From Oscillospiraceae bacterium (GTDB lineage: Bacteria; Bacillota; Clostridia; Oscillospirales; Acutalibacteraceae): 19,683 nt of DNA. Below the pieces are notes generated by a model that was given only the letters and a program-made list of their open reading frames with translations, made no database searches and was not told the DNA's origin. The stretch lies in contig JAQXMV010000176.1 in NCBI GenBank assembly GCA_029013165.1, positions 1-19,683 of the forward strand, written 5' to 3'. The position numbers and the translations under genes are program-made. Below are positions 7,370 through 16,182 of the stretch, one piece after another (positions within the stretch are counted from its first letter, which is position 1; every line of letters starts with the position of its first letter).

Positions 7370-8077
7370 TTAATCGTTCAGATATTCACTGATATCAAAA
7401 TCGTCGTCATTGGGATAATAGTCCCAGCCGTCGTAATAATTGCCCTGCTTTTCCTCGCCGGGAACTGCGGGGATTTCCTTGATCACCTCAAACTTGTGGC
7501 CGGACATCCACAGATAATGGGAAATGCTGACGGTATAGCCGCAGCCCGGGGGCGTCATCCATTCACTGGCCGAGGCGGCAGGCAGTCCGAAGTTTGAGAG
7601 AATGGCGGATATGACACCGCCGTGGGTGATGATCACCAGATCTTCGGTTCCGGTCTTGATGATGCCGTCCACGATCTTGACAAAGCCCGAGCAGACGCGG
7701 TTCATGAAGTCCTCGTTGCTTTCGCCGAAAGGCGGCTTGATTCCGGCTTCGCCTCTGAGCCAGCGCTCAAAGACGGGCATTTTTTCTTTCAGCTCCTCGG
7801 CGGTTTTGCCTTCAAATTCTCCGAAGTTGTATTCCGTGAGACTGTCCATAGTGATGGGCTTTATGCCGGGATAAAGGATTTCCGCCGTCTCCAGACAGCG
7901 CTTGAGGGGCGAGGAAAAAAGGAACTGTCCCTGCGGGTAGGTATATTCTTCTTTCATTTGTCTGAGCTGATCCTTGCCCTCGTCGCACAGCGGCGTGTCC
8001 GTAATGCCGCAGTAAACGCCGCTGAGGTTATCCCCGGTTAGGCCATGACGGATCAGGTGTATTCGATAAGTTTTCAT
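7370..8077 (-). CDS. Histidine phosphatase family protein (phosphoglycerate-mutase-like)
   Basis: A 235-residue protein of the branch-1 histidine phosphatase superfamily. The catalytic His11 is in the LIRHG motif, the supporting Arg is in SSPLKR (about 55-60), the general acid is in the TEYNFGEFEG stretch (Glu82), and the second catalytic His152 is in THGG. Family members include cofactor-dependent phosphoglycerate mutase, alpha-ribazole phosphatase (CobC) and broad phosphatases; this sequence does not decide among them, so no gene symbol is given. The C-terminus (about 205-235) is a Tyr/Asp-rich acidic tail beyond the catalytic fold, which is unusual. The ATG at 8077 is chosen because AGGAG lies 10 bases upstream and the RHG motif follows at the family's usual distance. 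The frame extends a further 49 codons upstream, but those overlap the promoter. It is the first gene of the six-gene minus-strand operon. Confidence 0.88.
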   Translation of the reverse strand: MKTYRIHLIRHGLTGDNLSGVYCGITDTPLCDEGKDQLRQMKEEYTYPQGQFLFSSPLKRCLETAEILYPGIKPITMDSLTEYNFGEFEGKTAEELKEKMPVFERWLRGEAGIKPPFGESNEDFMNRVCSGFVKIVDGIIKTGTEDLVIITHGGVISAILSNFGLPAASASEWMTPPGCGYTVSISHYLWMSGHKFEVIKEIPAVPGEEKQGNYYDGWDYYPNDDDFDISEYLND

Positions 8078-8108
8078 TCTTTTGCAACTCCTAAACATAT
8101 TCTTTTCA

Positions 8109-8137
8109 ATTATATACGAAAAGAGAGGAAATTTCAA
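8109..8137 (-). promoter_or_regulatory. SigA-type promoter of the minus-strand operon (histidine phosphatase to M23)
   Basis: On the minus strand there is TTGAAA (8137-8132), a 17-base spacer, and a perfect TATAAT (8114-8109). This predicts a start near 8102, about 25 bases before the ATG at 8077. It is the only strong promoter I see for the six-gene run down to 786. Confidence 0.8.
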
Positions 8138-8151
8138 TCTTATAATTGAAA
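8132..8151. repeat. Inverted repeat joining the two divergent -35 boxes
   Basis: TTTCAAT (8132-8138) and ATTGAAA (8145-8151) are perfect 7-base arms separated by 6 bases. Each arm contains the -35 hexamer of one divergent promoter. The symmetry follows partly from both promoters having the same TTGAAA -35 box, but it extends one base beyond the hexamers and makes a site of operator-like size. Confidence 0.6.
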
Positions 8152-8174
8152 AAAGAGCGTCGATAGGATATAAT
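8146..8174 (+). promoter_or_regulatory. SigA-type promoter of addBA
   Basis: TTGAAA (8146-8151), a 17-base spacer and a perfect TATAAT (8169-8174) predict a transcript start near 8181, about 36 bases before the addB ATG. The hexamers and spacer length are identical to those of the divergent promoter on the other strand. I see no Bacillus-type SOS box in this intergenic region. Confidence 0.85.
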
Positions 8175-8216
8175 GATTGCAGTCTGAAGAAAAACGAAAG
8201 GATAAAGGAGAAAGTC

Positions 8217-11200
8217 ATGCTCACATTGATTACCGGCAGAAAAAACAGCGGAAAAAGCCGTGCCGCCTATGAGATCCTGGGAAAAGCCGTTGACATGGGT
8301 GAAACGCCGCTGCTGCTTGTGCCCAAGCAGTTCACCTTTGACAGCGACCGCGGCATTCTCTCTCTGCTCGGCCCCCGGGTGGCCAGTGAGATCGAGGTGC
8401 TGTCCTTTTCCCGTCTGTGTCATGTGGCCGTGAAAACCTACGGCGGCATTACACAGCCTGTTGCCGGCAGCGGCATGAGACTGATTTATATGAGCCTTGC
8501 TCTTGACGCCTTGCGCGACCGGCTGGATTTTTTTGCCGAGCATCGAAACAGCATGGCACTGGTGACCAAGCTCCTGGAGGAGATCGACAACATGAAAACC
8601 TGCGCCGTGACGGCGGAGGATCTGGAGTCGGCGGCAGAAAAAACGGGCGACAAGCGACTGAAAGGCAAGCTGAAAGAGACGGCTTTGATTTACCGCACCT
8701 ACAGCGCTGTTGTCGCTCAGAGCCATTTCGATGACGCCGATATGCTGGACAAAGTCTGCGATATTTTGAAAGGCACCGATTTTTTCACCGGCAGAACCGT
8801 GGTGATCGACGGTTTCCGGCAGTTCACACAGCCGGAATACCGCCTGATCGAGCTGATGCTGACAAAGGCAAAGAATGTCTATATCACCCTTTGCAGTGAC
8901 GATGTTTCGTCTGTCGGCGGTGCGGGCCCCTTCGCCGGGGTGAATGCCACGGCCCGGCGGCTGCGCCGCCTTTGCGGCAAAAACAGCGTTGCCCTGGGGG
9001 AAGAGATTCGATGCCGCCGCAGCAGAGAGGGATTCTCTGCCGAAATGCTCTGTCTGGAAGAAAATCTTTTTCGGCCGGATTTTGAAATTTTCGCCGAAGA
9101 AACCGATAAGGTCACGGTGATCCGGGCGGAGAATCCTGCCGGAGAGTGCGACACGGCGGCGCGGCTGATCAAGGCCATGATACGCCGCGGCGAATACCGC
9201 TGCCGCGATATCGCCGTGGTTTACCGCAGTGATGAAAAATATGAGACGGGCATCAAGTCCGCCATGAAAAAATATGCCCTGCCGGTTTTCGAGGACCGGC
9301 GTCAGCCCATCGGGAATCAGCCGCTTATTCAGCTTGTCAGAAGTCTGTTGACAGTCTGCAGTGAGGGCTTTGATTCCGATTATATTTTCCGCCTGCTCAA
9401 AACGGGACTTCTCCCCTTTGAGACCGATGAGATTGCGCGGCTGGAAAATTATGTTTTCATCTGGGACATCAAGGGAAATCAATGGCTTTCGCAGTGGAAC
9501 GGCAATCCGGAGGGTTACGGCAACGCCATGGGCGAAAAAGAAAAGACGGCGCTGGCGGCTATCAATGAAACCCGAAAAAAAATCATGGAGCCTTTGGAAG
9601 AGATTCGCGGTCTGCTTCGTGATGCTTCAGGAAAAAAGGCAATCGGAGAACTCTATTATTTTCTGCGGCGCAGAGGCGTTGACAGCAAGCTGAAAGACTA
9701 TGCGGTATCGCTGGAAAATGCCGGACTGGCCGAACTGGCTCTTGAGCAGGAACAGGTCTGGGATCTTCTCATGGAGATATTCGACGAAATGGCCGAGGCT
9801 TTGGGCGAGTCACCGGTGAAAGCCGGCAGGCTTCTTGAGTTTTTCGACCTGGTTGTTTCCGAAAAAAGTCTGGGTAAGCTGCCCGACGGATACGATGAGG
9901 TCTTTGTCTGCTCTGCTGACAGGATTCCCACCAAAAACGCCAAGGTTGTCTTTATTCTCGGCATGAATGCCGGCGTTTTTCCCATGCAATGCAAGCAGGG
10001 CGGTGTTTTTCCCCAGTCGGAGAGAAAACGCCTGCGCCTGATGGGCGTGGAGCTGGGCGAGGATATCAAGGAAATCACCCTTTCCGAGCGATTTTTGCTT
10101 TACAGTGCCCTGGCCGCCGCCGAGGAAAGACTCTTTGTCAGTCTCAGTATGGCCGGGAACACCGGAGAAAAGCTCAGCGAGAGCGAGGGCGCCGAGGCCG
10201 TTGAAAAGCTCTTTCCCCGTTGCAGAAAAATGCTGGCCGCCGGAGAGAGCGCCGAGGAGCTCATCGAGAGTGAAAGCGCCGCCTTTGAGCTGATGGCACG
10301 CCACTGGCACGACAGAAGAGACGAATATTTTACCCTGCGTGAATATTTCCGCGGCCGCGAGGACTATCAAGATCGCATGGCCGCCATCGAAAGGGCGGCA
10401 GACAGCGGTGATTTTGCCTTTGAAAGTAAGGAACTGCCTCTGGCTCTTTTCGGCAGGGATATGTATTTTTCCGCTTCACAGCTCGAAATATATAGCAAAT
10501 GTCCTTTCATGTATTTCTGCCGTTACGGTCTCAGAGCCAAGCCGCGGAAGCCGGCTAAGCTGGACGCCGCCATGGGCGGCAATATCGTCCACCATGTGCT
10601 GGAAAAAATCCTCAGTGAACACCGGGGCAAGGACTTCCTTTCTATGAGCGAGGAGGAAATTGACCGTGAGATCCGGCGTCAGCTTGAAGAATACATGCGG
10701 CAGTATATGGTCGGCGAAGACTTTACCGAGAGGTTTCGCTATCTTTACGGCAGAATGCAAAAGATCCTGCGGCATCTTTTTGACCGTCTGGCCGAAGAAT
10801 TGCGTGACAGCGATTTTGAGCCCTGTGCTTTTGAACTGAATATCGCAAGAGACGGTGAGGTCAGGCCCTTTACCCTTGCTCTTGAGCAGGGAAGCGTTCA
10901 GTTGATGGGCAAAATTGACCGCGTGGACAGCATGGACTATCAAGGGAAACGATATATCCGTGTGGTCGACTACAAAACCGGAGAGAAAAAATTTACTCTC
11001 AGCGATGTTTTCAACGGCCTGAATCTGCAGATGCTTCTCTATCTGCTGAGTATATGGCGCGAGGGTACCGGATATTATGAGAATATTGTTCCGGCAGGCG
11101 TACTGTATTTCCCGGCGCGGCTTTCCGCCGTGGCCGGAAAAAGAGACGGCGACAGCGAGCTCAGCCGCCTCCGTCAGCTTTCCCGAGGAAAGATGAACGG

Positions 11201-11567
11201 TATGCTCGTCGGTGACAGCGAAATAATCGAAAAAATGGATAAGTCACGCCGAGGCCTTTTTCTTCCTGTGGACTACGACAAAAAGACAGGAAAAATGAAA
11301 GGCGATTTCATCAGCGTGGCGCAGTTTAAACGGCTGGGAAGCGTGATGGACGGCATTATCCGCGATATGGGCAACAGCCTGCATCGGGGGCTGGTTCCGG
11401 CGCGGCCGATTTTCGGCAGGGATCACTCCGATACCTGCGCCTATTGCGATTACGGCGATGTGTGCCTGAAAGACACGCCGTCGGTGCGGCCGGCTCCCAA
11501 GCTGAGCCATGAACAGTGTCTGGAAAAATTAGCGGGAGGTGAATACGATGAGCAGAAACTGGACTGA
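8217..11567 (+). CDS. addB: ATP-dependent helicase/nuclease subunit B (AddB)
   Basis: A 1116-residue subunit of AddAB, the Gram-positive counterpart of RecBCD, which resects DNA double-strand ends and recognises Chi-type sites for RecA loading. The N-terminus has an intact Walker A (GRKNSGKS, residues 7-14), followed by a helicase-like region without a full motif set, as in other AddB proteins. The C-terminal RecB-type nuclease domain shows Asp901 (MGKIDRVD) and the VVDYKTG motif with Asp918 and Lys920. The 4Fe-4S staple is complete: Cys762 in YSKCP plus Cys1074-x2-Cys1077-x5-Cys1083. Length is close to normal (about 1150). The ATG at 8217 is chosen for AAAGGAG 6 bases upstream; the frame opens earlier but covers the promoter. 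It is the first gene of addBA and overlaps addA by 20 bases. Confidence 0.96.
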   Translation: MLTLITGRKNSGKSRAAYEILGKAVDMGETPLLLVPKQFTFDSDRGILSLLGPRVASEIEVLSFSRLCHVAVKTYGGITQPVAGSGMRLIYMSLALDALRDRLDFFAEHRNSMALVTKLLEEIDNMKTCAVTAEDLESAAEKTGDKRLKGKLKETALIYRTYSAVVAQSHFDDADMLDKVCDILKGTDFFTGRTVVIDGFRQFTQPEYRLIELMLTKAKNVYITLCSDDVSSVGGAGPFAGVNATARRLRRLCGKNSVALGEEIRCRRSREGFSAEMLCLEENLFRPDFEIFAEETDKVTVIRAENPAGECDTAARLIKAMIRRGEYRCRDIAVVYRSDEKYETGIKSAMKKYALPVFEDRRQPIGNQPLIQLVRSLLTVCSEGFDSDYIFRLLKTGLLPFETDEIARLENYVFIWDIKGNQWLSQWNGNPEGYGNAMGEKEKTALAAINETRKKIMEPLEEIRGLLRDASGKKAIGELYYFLRRRGVDSKLKDYAVSLENAGLAELALEQEQVWDLLMEIFDEMAEALGESPVKAGRLLEFFDLVVSEKSLGKLPDGYDEVFVCSADRIPTKNAKVVFILGMNAGVFPMQCKQGGVFPQSERKRLRLMGVELGEDIKEITLSERFLLYSALAAAEERLFVSLSMAGNTGEKLSESEGAEAVEKLFPRCRKMLAAGESAEELIESESAAFELMARHWHDRRDEYFTLREYFRGREDYQDRMAAIERAADSGDFAFESKELPLALFGRDMYFSASQLEIYSKCPFMYFCRYGLRAKPRKPAKLDAAMGGNIVHHVLEKILSEHRGKDFLSMSEEEIDREIRRQLEEYMRQYMVGEDFTERFRYLYGRMQKILRHLFDRLAEELRDSDFEPCAFELNIARDGEVRPFTLALEQGSVQLMGKIDRVDSMDYQGKRYIRVVDYKTGEKKFTLSDVFNGLNLQMLLYLLSIWREGTGYYENIVPAGVLYFPARLSAVAGKRDGDSELSRLRQLSRGKMNGMLVGDSEIIEKMDKSRRGLFLPVDYDKKTGKMKGDFISVAQFKRLGSVMDGIIRDMGNSLHRGLVPARPIFGRDHSDTCAYCDYGDVCLKDTPSVRPAPKLSHEQCLEKLAGGEYDEQKLD

Positions 11568-14500
11568 CAGTCAGAGGGACGCCATTGAGGCCAAAGGCGG
11601 CAGTGTGCTGGTTTCGGCGGCGGCCGGTTCGGGCAAAACCGCCGTGCTGGTGGAACGAGTGATCCGACGGCTGACGGACAGGGAAAACCCCTGTGACGCC
11701 GACAGACTGCTGATCGTCACTTTCACCCGAGCCGCCGCCCAGGAGATGCGGCAGAGAATCGGCGATGCGCTGGATCGTCTCTTGCGCCTTGACTCCGCCA
11801 ATGAAAACCTGATCAATCAGCAGCTGCTTCTGCCCTCGGCGAAGATCTGTACCATTGACAGCTTTTGTCTTGATCTTGTCCGGGATAATTTTGAAAGGCT
11901 TCCGGTGGATCCCGACTTTAAAACCGCTGATTCCGGCGAACTGGAGCTGCTGGCCGCCGAGGCCATGGACAGAACCATGGAGACCATGTATCAGACTGAC
12001 GAAAGCGGCGATTTCCGCCGTCTGGTGGAATTGCTTTTTTCCGGCAGAGATGACGGCAATCTGGCGAAAATGATTGACAAGCTCTATACCTGCGCCATGT
12101 CGTTTCCCTCTCCGGAAAGCTGGCTGGATTCTCTTGCGCTTCCTTATGAAAAAGAGGAGGCGGCAGGGGATAGCATCTTCGGACAGGTGATCGTCAACAA
12201 GGTGCGCTCCTGCGGTGAATATGCCCTGAGTCTGAGCAAGACCATACTCAGTCACTGTGACGCCGATGAAACCGTCGAGAAGCTTTTTGGCGACGCGGTG
12301 CGTTCCGATCAGGCACAGTATGAAAATATTATCGCTCAGGCGACCCGGGGAGACTGGGATTCTCTGCGCGGTGCGCTGAATTCTTTCAGTGCGGCGAGAC
12401 GGAAAAATACGCCGCCGGATCTGAAAGAGGATCCGGTTATCAAGGCTTGCACCGCTATGAGAGACGAGGGAAAAAAGAGAATCAAAAACATTTCCGCCCT
12501 CATGTGCTGCAGTGATGAGGAATACACCGGAGATATGAAGTTTTTCCGCCCGGCTGTCAGGGCACTGATCGCAGGCACCAAATTATATATGAAAAACTTT
12601 TCTGAAATCAAAAAGCAGCGAAAGCTGGCAGATTTCAACGATATTTCCCACATGGCTCTTTCTCTCCTGGTGGAGGAAAAGGACGGGAGCTTCTGTCGGA
12701 CGGCACTGGCAGAAAGTATCAGTCTCGGTTATGAGGAAATTTTCATTGACGAATATCAGGACACCAATGCCGCGCAGGATATGCTTTTCACCGCCATATC
12801 CCGTGATAATCTTTTCCGCGTCGGCGATGTCAAGCAGAGCATTTACCGTTTCCGTCAGGCAAACCCGGATATTTTCATTGGCCTGAAAGACGCTGCCGTG
12901 CCCTTTGACAGGAAGTCACCTGCCTATCCGGCCAAGGTCATTCTCGGCAATAACTTCAGAAGCCGCAAGGGCGTGACGGATATCATCAATTTTGTCTTTT
13001 CTCAGCTCATGAGCCGGGAGTGCGGCGATATTGATTACGGTGAGGAAGAAAAGCTGGTGCCGAGCGCCGCCTACGGTGAAAAAAGCGGTCCCGACACGGA
13101 ACTTCACCTCATTGATACCGTTGACGCCGATAAATATATCTTTGACAGCGATGCGATTCAGGGAGAATATATCGCCAAGCTGATTCGGCAGTCCGTGGAA
13201 TCCGGCATGACTGTTTCGCAGGGAGACGGGGAACGGCCTGTGCGATACGGGGATTTTGCCGTTTTACTGCGCTCGGGCAACAGCAAGGCTCTCAGCTATG
13301 CCGACGCTTTCCGTCAGCAGGGCGTACCCTGTTATACGGAGGTTCCGGGCAAATTTCTGCAAAGCACCGAGATCAGTCTGATGCTCAATATGCTCAGGAT
13401 CATAGATAATCCTAAGCAGGATGTTCCGCTGACGAGTGTGCTCATGTCACCGGTTTTCGGCTTCAGCGTAGACGATGTCAGCCGTTTGCGCCTGGGCGAC
13501 AGAAGCGGCGATATTTACAGTTGTCTGCTGCAGAGCAGCGAGGAAAAGACGCTGGCCTTTCTCGAGACAGTCAGGCGATGGCGTGCCCTGAGCGTGTGTC
13601 TGTGCGTCAGCGAACTGATCAGACTGATCTATGAGGAAACGGCGCTCCCGAGTATTTTTGACGCGGTGGATCCTTCGGGAATCAAGAGGGGCAATTTGCT
13701 GCTATTGGTGGATTATGCCGGAGTCTACGAGAATCTCGGTTACAGCAGTCTTTCGGGTTTTATCAAGTTTGTCGACCGTCTTTCCTCCAAGCAGAGGGAT
13801 ATCTCCGGTACGGCGCAGGCGGCTCTGGGCAGTGACGCCGTGAAAATCATGACCATACACAAATCCAAGGGATTGGAGTTCCCGGTTTGCATCATCGGTT
13901 CCTGTGCCTCGGCTTTTAACCGCATGGACGAAAAGGAAAACCTTGTCATAAATCAAAAGCTGGGCATGGGGCTGATTCGCAGAGATATCGACACCTTTGA
14001 GCAGTATCCGACTCTCTGCCATGACGCGGTGAAGCTGTCGCTCCATGACGACAATATCAGCGAGGAACTGCGCGTGCTTTATGTCGCCATGACCCGGGCG
14101 AAAGAAAAGCTGATTATGGTCTGTGCCGCCGATAACATTCTGAAAAAATGCGGTCAGTACGGTGCCTTGATTCCCGAGGGTCGGGAAAAATTCACGCCCT
14201 ATGCCGTTTGCTCGGCTTCGGGCTACGGCGAATGGCTCCTCAGCACGCTGCTTCGTCACCCGGACGCCGCAGAAATCAGAGAGCAGGCGGGTGTCAGCGA
14301 AAAAGCGGTGCTGCCCTGTGATTCGGGACTGAAAGTGGTTTATTCACAGTGCGCCGAAAGAAGCGAAAGTTCCGCGGCTGAAACCGACTGGGGCAAGGTG
14401 GACACCGATTTTCTCTCTCTGATCCGTGAACGAGTAGAGTTCCGTTATCCCTACGAGGCTCTTTCCGGCGTCATGACCAAGAGAGCCGCTTCGGAGGTTG

Positions 14501-15078
14501 ACAAGAACAGCATCGACCGGGATTATTTTGCCTCGTCGGCACCGGCCTTTCTTTCCTCAGGCGGTCTGACCGGCGCCGCCAGGGGAATTGCCACCCACAC
14601 TTTCGTGCAGTATGCGGATTTTGCCAAGGCAAAACGCAGTGTCAAAGAAGAGATCGAACGCCTGCGTTCCAAAGGCATCCTCACGGCCGCTGAAGCCGAC
14701 GGTATCAATGTCCCGGCGGTGGAAAGATTCTTCGCCGGCGAGCTGGCTGAAAGGATCATGCGTTCACCGAAAGTCATGCGTGAAAAAAAGTTTACCGTCG
14801 AGGTGCCGATTCATGAGATTTATGACATCGGCGGCGAAGCCGGTGAAGAAAAAATGATGATTCAGGGTATCGCCGACTGCGCTTTTCTCGAGGACGGCAA
14901 ACTGGTGGTGGTGGACTATAAAACCGACAGTCTGGACCGTGAAGAAGACTTCGTGGAAAAATACCGCGGACAGGTGCTACTATATAAAAAAGCCCTTTCT
15001 CTTTGCACCGGTTATGAGGTCACGCAGACTTTGCTTTATTCCTTCCATCTCGGCCGTGAAATCTGTGTGACGGGCTGA
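11548..15078 (+). CDS. addA: ATP-dependent helicase/nuclease subunit A (AddA)
   Basis: A 1176-residue UvrD-like 3'-5' helicase with a C-terminal RecB nuclease domain, working with AddB in double-strand-break resection. The motifs appear in order: Q-motif LTDSQRDAI-like WTDSQRDAI, Walker A AAAGSGKT (24-31), Walker B IDEYQDT (400-406), VGDVKQSIYRFRQA, NNFRSR, IHKSKGLEFP, and YVAMTRAKEKL. The nuclease residues follow as Asp1110 (IADCAF) and Asp1123 with Lys1125 in VVDYKTD. Length is slightly below the usual 1200-1250. The ATG at 11548 has GGGAGG 9 bases upstream, inside the addB coding end. A GTG three codons earlier (11539) touches the ribosome binding site and is unlikely. I see no intrinsic terminator after the stop, only an A-rich stretch before the rpmE promoter. 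Confidence 0.97.
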   Translation: MSRNWTDSQRDAIEAKGGSVLVSAAAGSGKTAVLVERVIRRLTDRENPCDADRLLIVTFTRAAAQEMRQRIGDALDRLLRLDSANENLINQQLLLPSAKICTIDSFCLDLVRDNFERLPVDPDFKTADSGELELLAAEAMDRTMETMYQTDESGDFRRLVELLFSGRDDGNLAKMIDKLYTCAMSFPSPESWLDSLALPYEKEEAAGDSIFGQVIVNKVRSCGEYALSLSKTILSHCDADETVEKLFGDAVRSDQAQYENIIAQATRGDWDSLRGALNSFSAARRKNTPPDLKEDPVIKACTAMRDEGKKRIKNISALMCCSDEEYTGDMKFFRPAVRALIAGTKLYMKNFSEIKKQRKLADFNDISHMALSLLVEEKDGSFCRTALAESISLGYEEIFIDEYQDTNAAQDMLFTAISRDNLFRVGDVKQSIYRFRQANPDIFIGLKDAAVPFDRKSPAYPAKVILGNNFRSRKGVTDIINFVFSQLMSRECGDIDYGEEEKLVPSAAYGEKSGPDTELHLIDTVDADKYIFDSDAIQGEYIAKLIRQSVESGMTVSQGDGERPVRYGDFAVLLRSGNSKALSYADAFRQQGVPCYTEVPGKFLQSTEISLMLNMLRIIDNPKQDVPLTSVLMSPVFGFSVDDVSRLRLGDRSGDIYSCLLQSSEEKTLAFLETVRRWRALSVCLCVSELIRLIYEETALPSIFDAVDPSGIKRGNLLLLVDYAGVYENLGYSSLSGFIKFVDRLSSKQRDISGTAQAALGSDAVKIMTIHKSKGLEFPVCIIGSCASAFNRMDEKENLVINQKLGMGLIRRDIDTFEQYPTLCHDAVKLSLHDDNISEELRVLYVAMTRAKEKLIMVCAADNILKKCGQYGALIPEGREKFTPYAVCSASGYGEWLLSTLLRHPDAAEIREQAGVSEKAVLPCDSGLKVVYSQCAERSESSAAETDWGKVDTDFLSLIRERVEFRYPYEALSGVMTKRAASEVDKNSIDRDYFASSAPAFLSSGGLTGAARGIATHTFVQYADFAKAKRSVKEEIERLRSKGILTAAEADGINVPAVERFFAGELAERIMRSPKVMREKKFTVEVPIHEIYDIGGEAGEEKMMIQGIADCAFLEDGKLVVVDYKTDSLDREEDFVEKYRGQVLLYKKALSLCTGYEVTQTLLYSFHLGREICVTG

Positions 15079-15124
15079 CGGAAAAACAAAAAAACAAAAT
15101 AGAGAAAGAAATTTCAAAAAAATG

Positions 15125-15153
15125 TTGATTTTTGATTTTTTGTGTGATACAAT
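15125..15153 (+). promoter_or_regulatory. Promoter of rpmE
   Basis: TTGATT (15125-15130), a 17-base spacer, and TACAAT (15148-15153) preceded by an extended -10 TG (15145-15146). The start would be near 15160, giving a leader of about 39 bases with no evident riboswitch or structured autoregulatory element. Confidence 0.7.
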
Positions 15154-15198
15154 ACTATCCGTTAAATAATGTAGCAAACCGAAATGAGGTGAATGACA

Positions 15199-15408
15199 AT
15201 GAAAAAGGATATTCATCCTAACTACGAACAGACTCAGGTAAGATGTGCTTGCGGCGCCGTTGTTGAAACCGGCTCCACCAAGAAAGATATGCGTGTTGAT
15301 ATTTGCTCAAACTGCCATCCGTTCTTCACAGGAAAGCAGAAGCTCGTTGATACCGGCGGACGCGTAGACAGATTCAATAAGCGTTTCAATCTTTCCAAGA
15401 ACAAGTAA
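15199..15408 (+). CDS. rpmE: 50S ribosomal protein L31 (zinc-binding type)
   Basis: A 69-residue ribosomal protein L31, which bridges the 50S central protuberance and the 30S head. The start MKKDIHPNY and the motif FFTGKQKLVDTGGRVDRF are diagnostic. The four zinc ligands are present (Cys16, Cys18, Cys36, Cys39), so this is the C+ form rather than the zinc-independent paralogue. Two ATGs are possible. The one at 15199 is chosen because GAGGTG ends 7 bases upstream and it gives the usual N-terminus; the ATG at 15193 lies too close to the ribosome binding site. It has its own promoter and terminator and appears monocistronic. Confidence 0.97.
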   Translation: MKKDIHPNYEQTQVRCACGAVVETGSTKKDMRVDICSNCHPFFTGKQKLVDTGGRVDRFNKRFNLSKNK

Positions 15409-15428
15409 TTCAACTGAAAAAAATATTT

Positions 15429-15462
15429 AGACGGGACAATGTTTGTGCCGTCTATTATTTTT
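15429..15462 (+). terminator. Intrinsic terminator after rpmE
   Basis: The outer stem AGACGG / CCGTCT (15429-15434, 15448-15453) continues past one mismatch into ACAA / TTGT, and is followed by ATTATTTTT. It lies 20 bases after the rpmE stop and 28 bases before the next gene's start codon. Confidence 0.75.
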
Positions 15463-15490
15463 AAGAAGCTCAAAAAAAGGGGGGAGTCCG

Positions 15491-16111
15491 TTGTCAAGAT
15501 ATAAAACCGTCAGAGAAGAGGCGGCCGATGAATTTATCGTCAAAAAGTCCCGTTTTATCGGATACTGCAAGCCGGTCACCACACAGCAGCAGGCTCTTGA
15601 TTTCATTGCGCAGATCAGGACCAAGCACTGGGACGCCACCCATAATGTCTACGCCTATTCTCTGCGGGAGGGCGGCGTCAGACGCTTCAGCGATGACGGC
15701 GAGCCCCAGGGCACGGCAGGCATACCCTCCCTGGATGTGCTGCTGAAAGAGGAGGTCACCGACTGCTGCGTCGTTGTCACCCGATATTTCGGCGGCATTA
15801 TGCTGGGCGCCGGGGGACTGGTCAGAGCCTATTCCCACGGCGCGAAGATCGCACTGGAGGCGGCGGGCATCATCACCATGTCCCTGTGCAAAATCCTTTC
15901 GGTGCAGACAGACTATACTTTTTACGGCAGACTGGTGCCGCTGATCTGCGAGGAGGGCGGCATCATCGAGGATACGGTTTTCACCGACAGCGTTGAGGTG
16001 ATTTTCAGAATACCGGCCGAGAAACTGCCGTTTTTTGAAAGCAAGCTGACGGACGCCTCCTGCGGAAAATTTTCCGCCGAGGTGTTGGATGAAAAATACT
16101 GCGAAATTTAA
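15491..16111 (+). CDS. yigZ: YigZ / IMPACT family protein
   Basis: A 206-residue cytoplasmic protein of the conserved YigZ family (related to yeast/mammalian IMPACT). Its exact biochemical role is not settled; the IMPACT relatives are linked to translation control. The signature segments GEPQGTAGIP (about 77-86) and VVVTRYFGGIMLGAGGLVRAY (about 97-117) are intact, and the C-terminal domain (about 140-206) has the usual ferredoxin-like pattern. The start is inferred to be TTG at 15491: GGGGAG lies just upstream, and the family's N-terminus (SRYKTV) begins there. The frame extends further upstream only through the rpmE terminator, which rules that out. There is no ATG in the upstream part of the frame. 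It lies 71 bases before the next gene, and no promoter of its own is clear. Confidence 0.92.
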   Translation: MSRYKTVREEAADEFIVKKSRFIGYCKPVTTQQQALDFIAQIRTKHWDATHNVYAYSLREGGVRRFSDDGEPQGTAGIPSLDVLLKEEVTDCCVVVTRYFGGIMLGAGGLVRAYSHGAKIALEAAGIITMSLCKILSVQTDYTFYGRLVPLICEEGGIIEDTVFTDSVEVIFRIPAEKLPFFESKLTDASCGKFSAEVLDEKYCEI

Positions 16112-16182
16112 GAGGGTAAAACAGAGGGAAAAAGATAAAATCTGCGTATATATAGTTGATAAACAAAAAGGCGGCGGAAAAA

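Noticed and set aside
8078..8216. SOS (LexA/DinR-type) box in front of addB
   Set aside because: I looked for the Bacillus-type GAAC-N4-GTTC core in this region and did not find one, although a DNA-repair operon made it plausible.
8106..9482. A 458-codon minus-strand open frame opposite the start of addB
   Set aside because: It is antisense to addB and runs through both divergent promoters; no domain is visible.
15443..15490. Upstream TTG-initiated extension of the YigZ gene
   Set aside because: It would be encoded by the rpmE terminator and its T-tract, and the extra residues do not belong to the family.
16141..16158. TATATA-like -10 box before the dGTPase-like gene
   Set aside because: No acceptable -35 hexamer lies 16-18 bases upstream, so it cannot be supported as a promoter.
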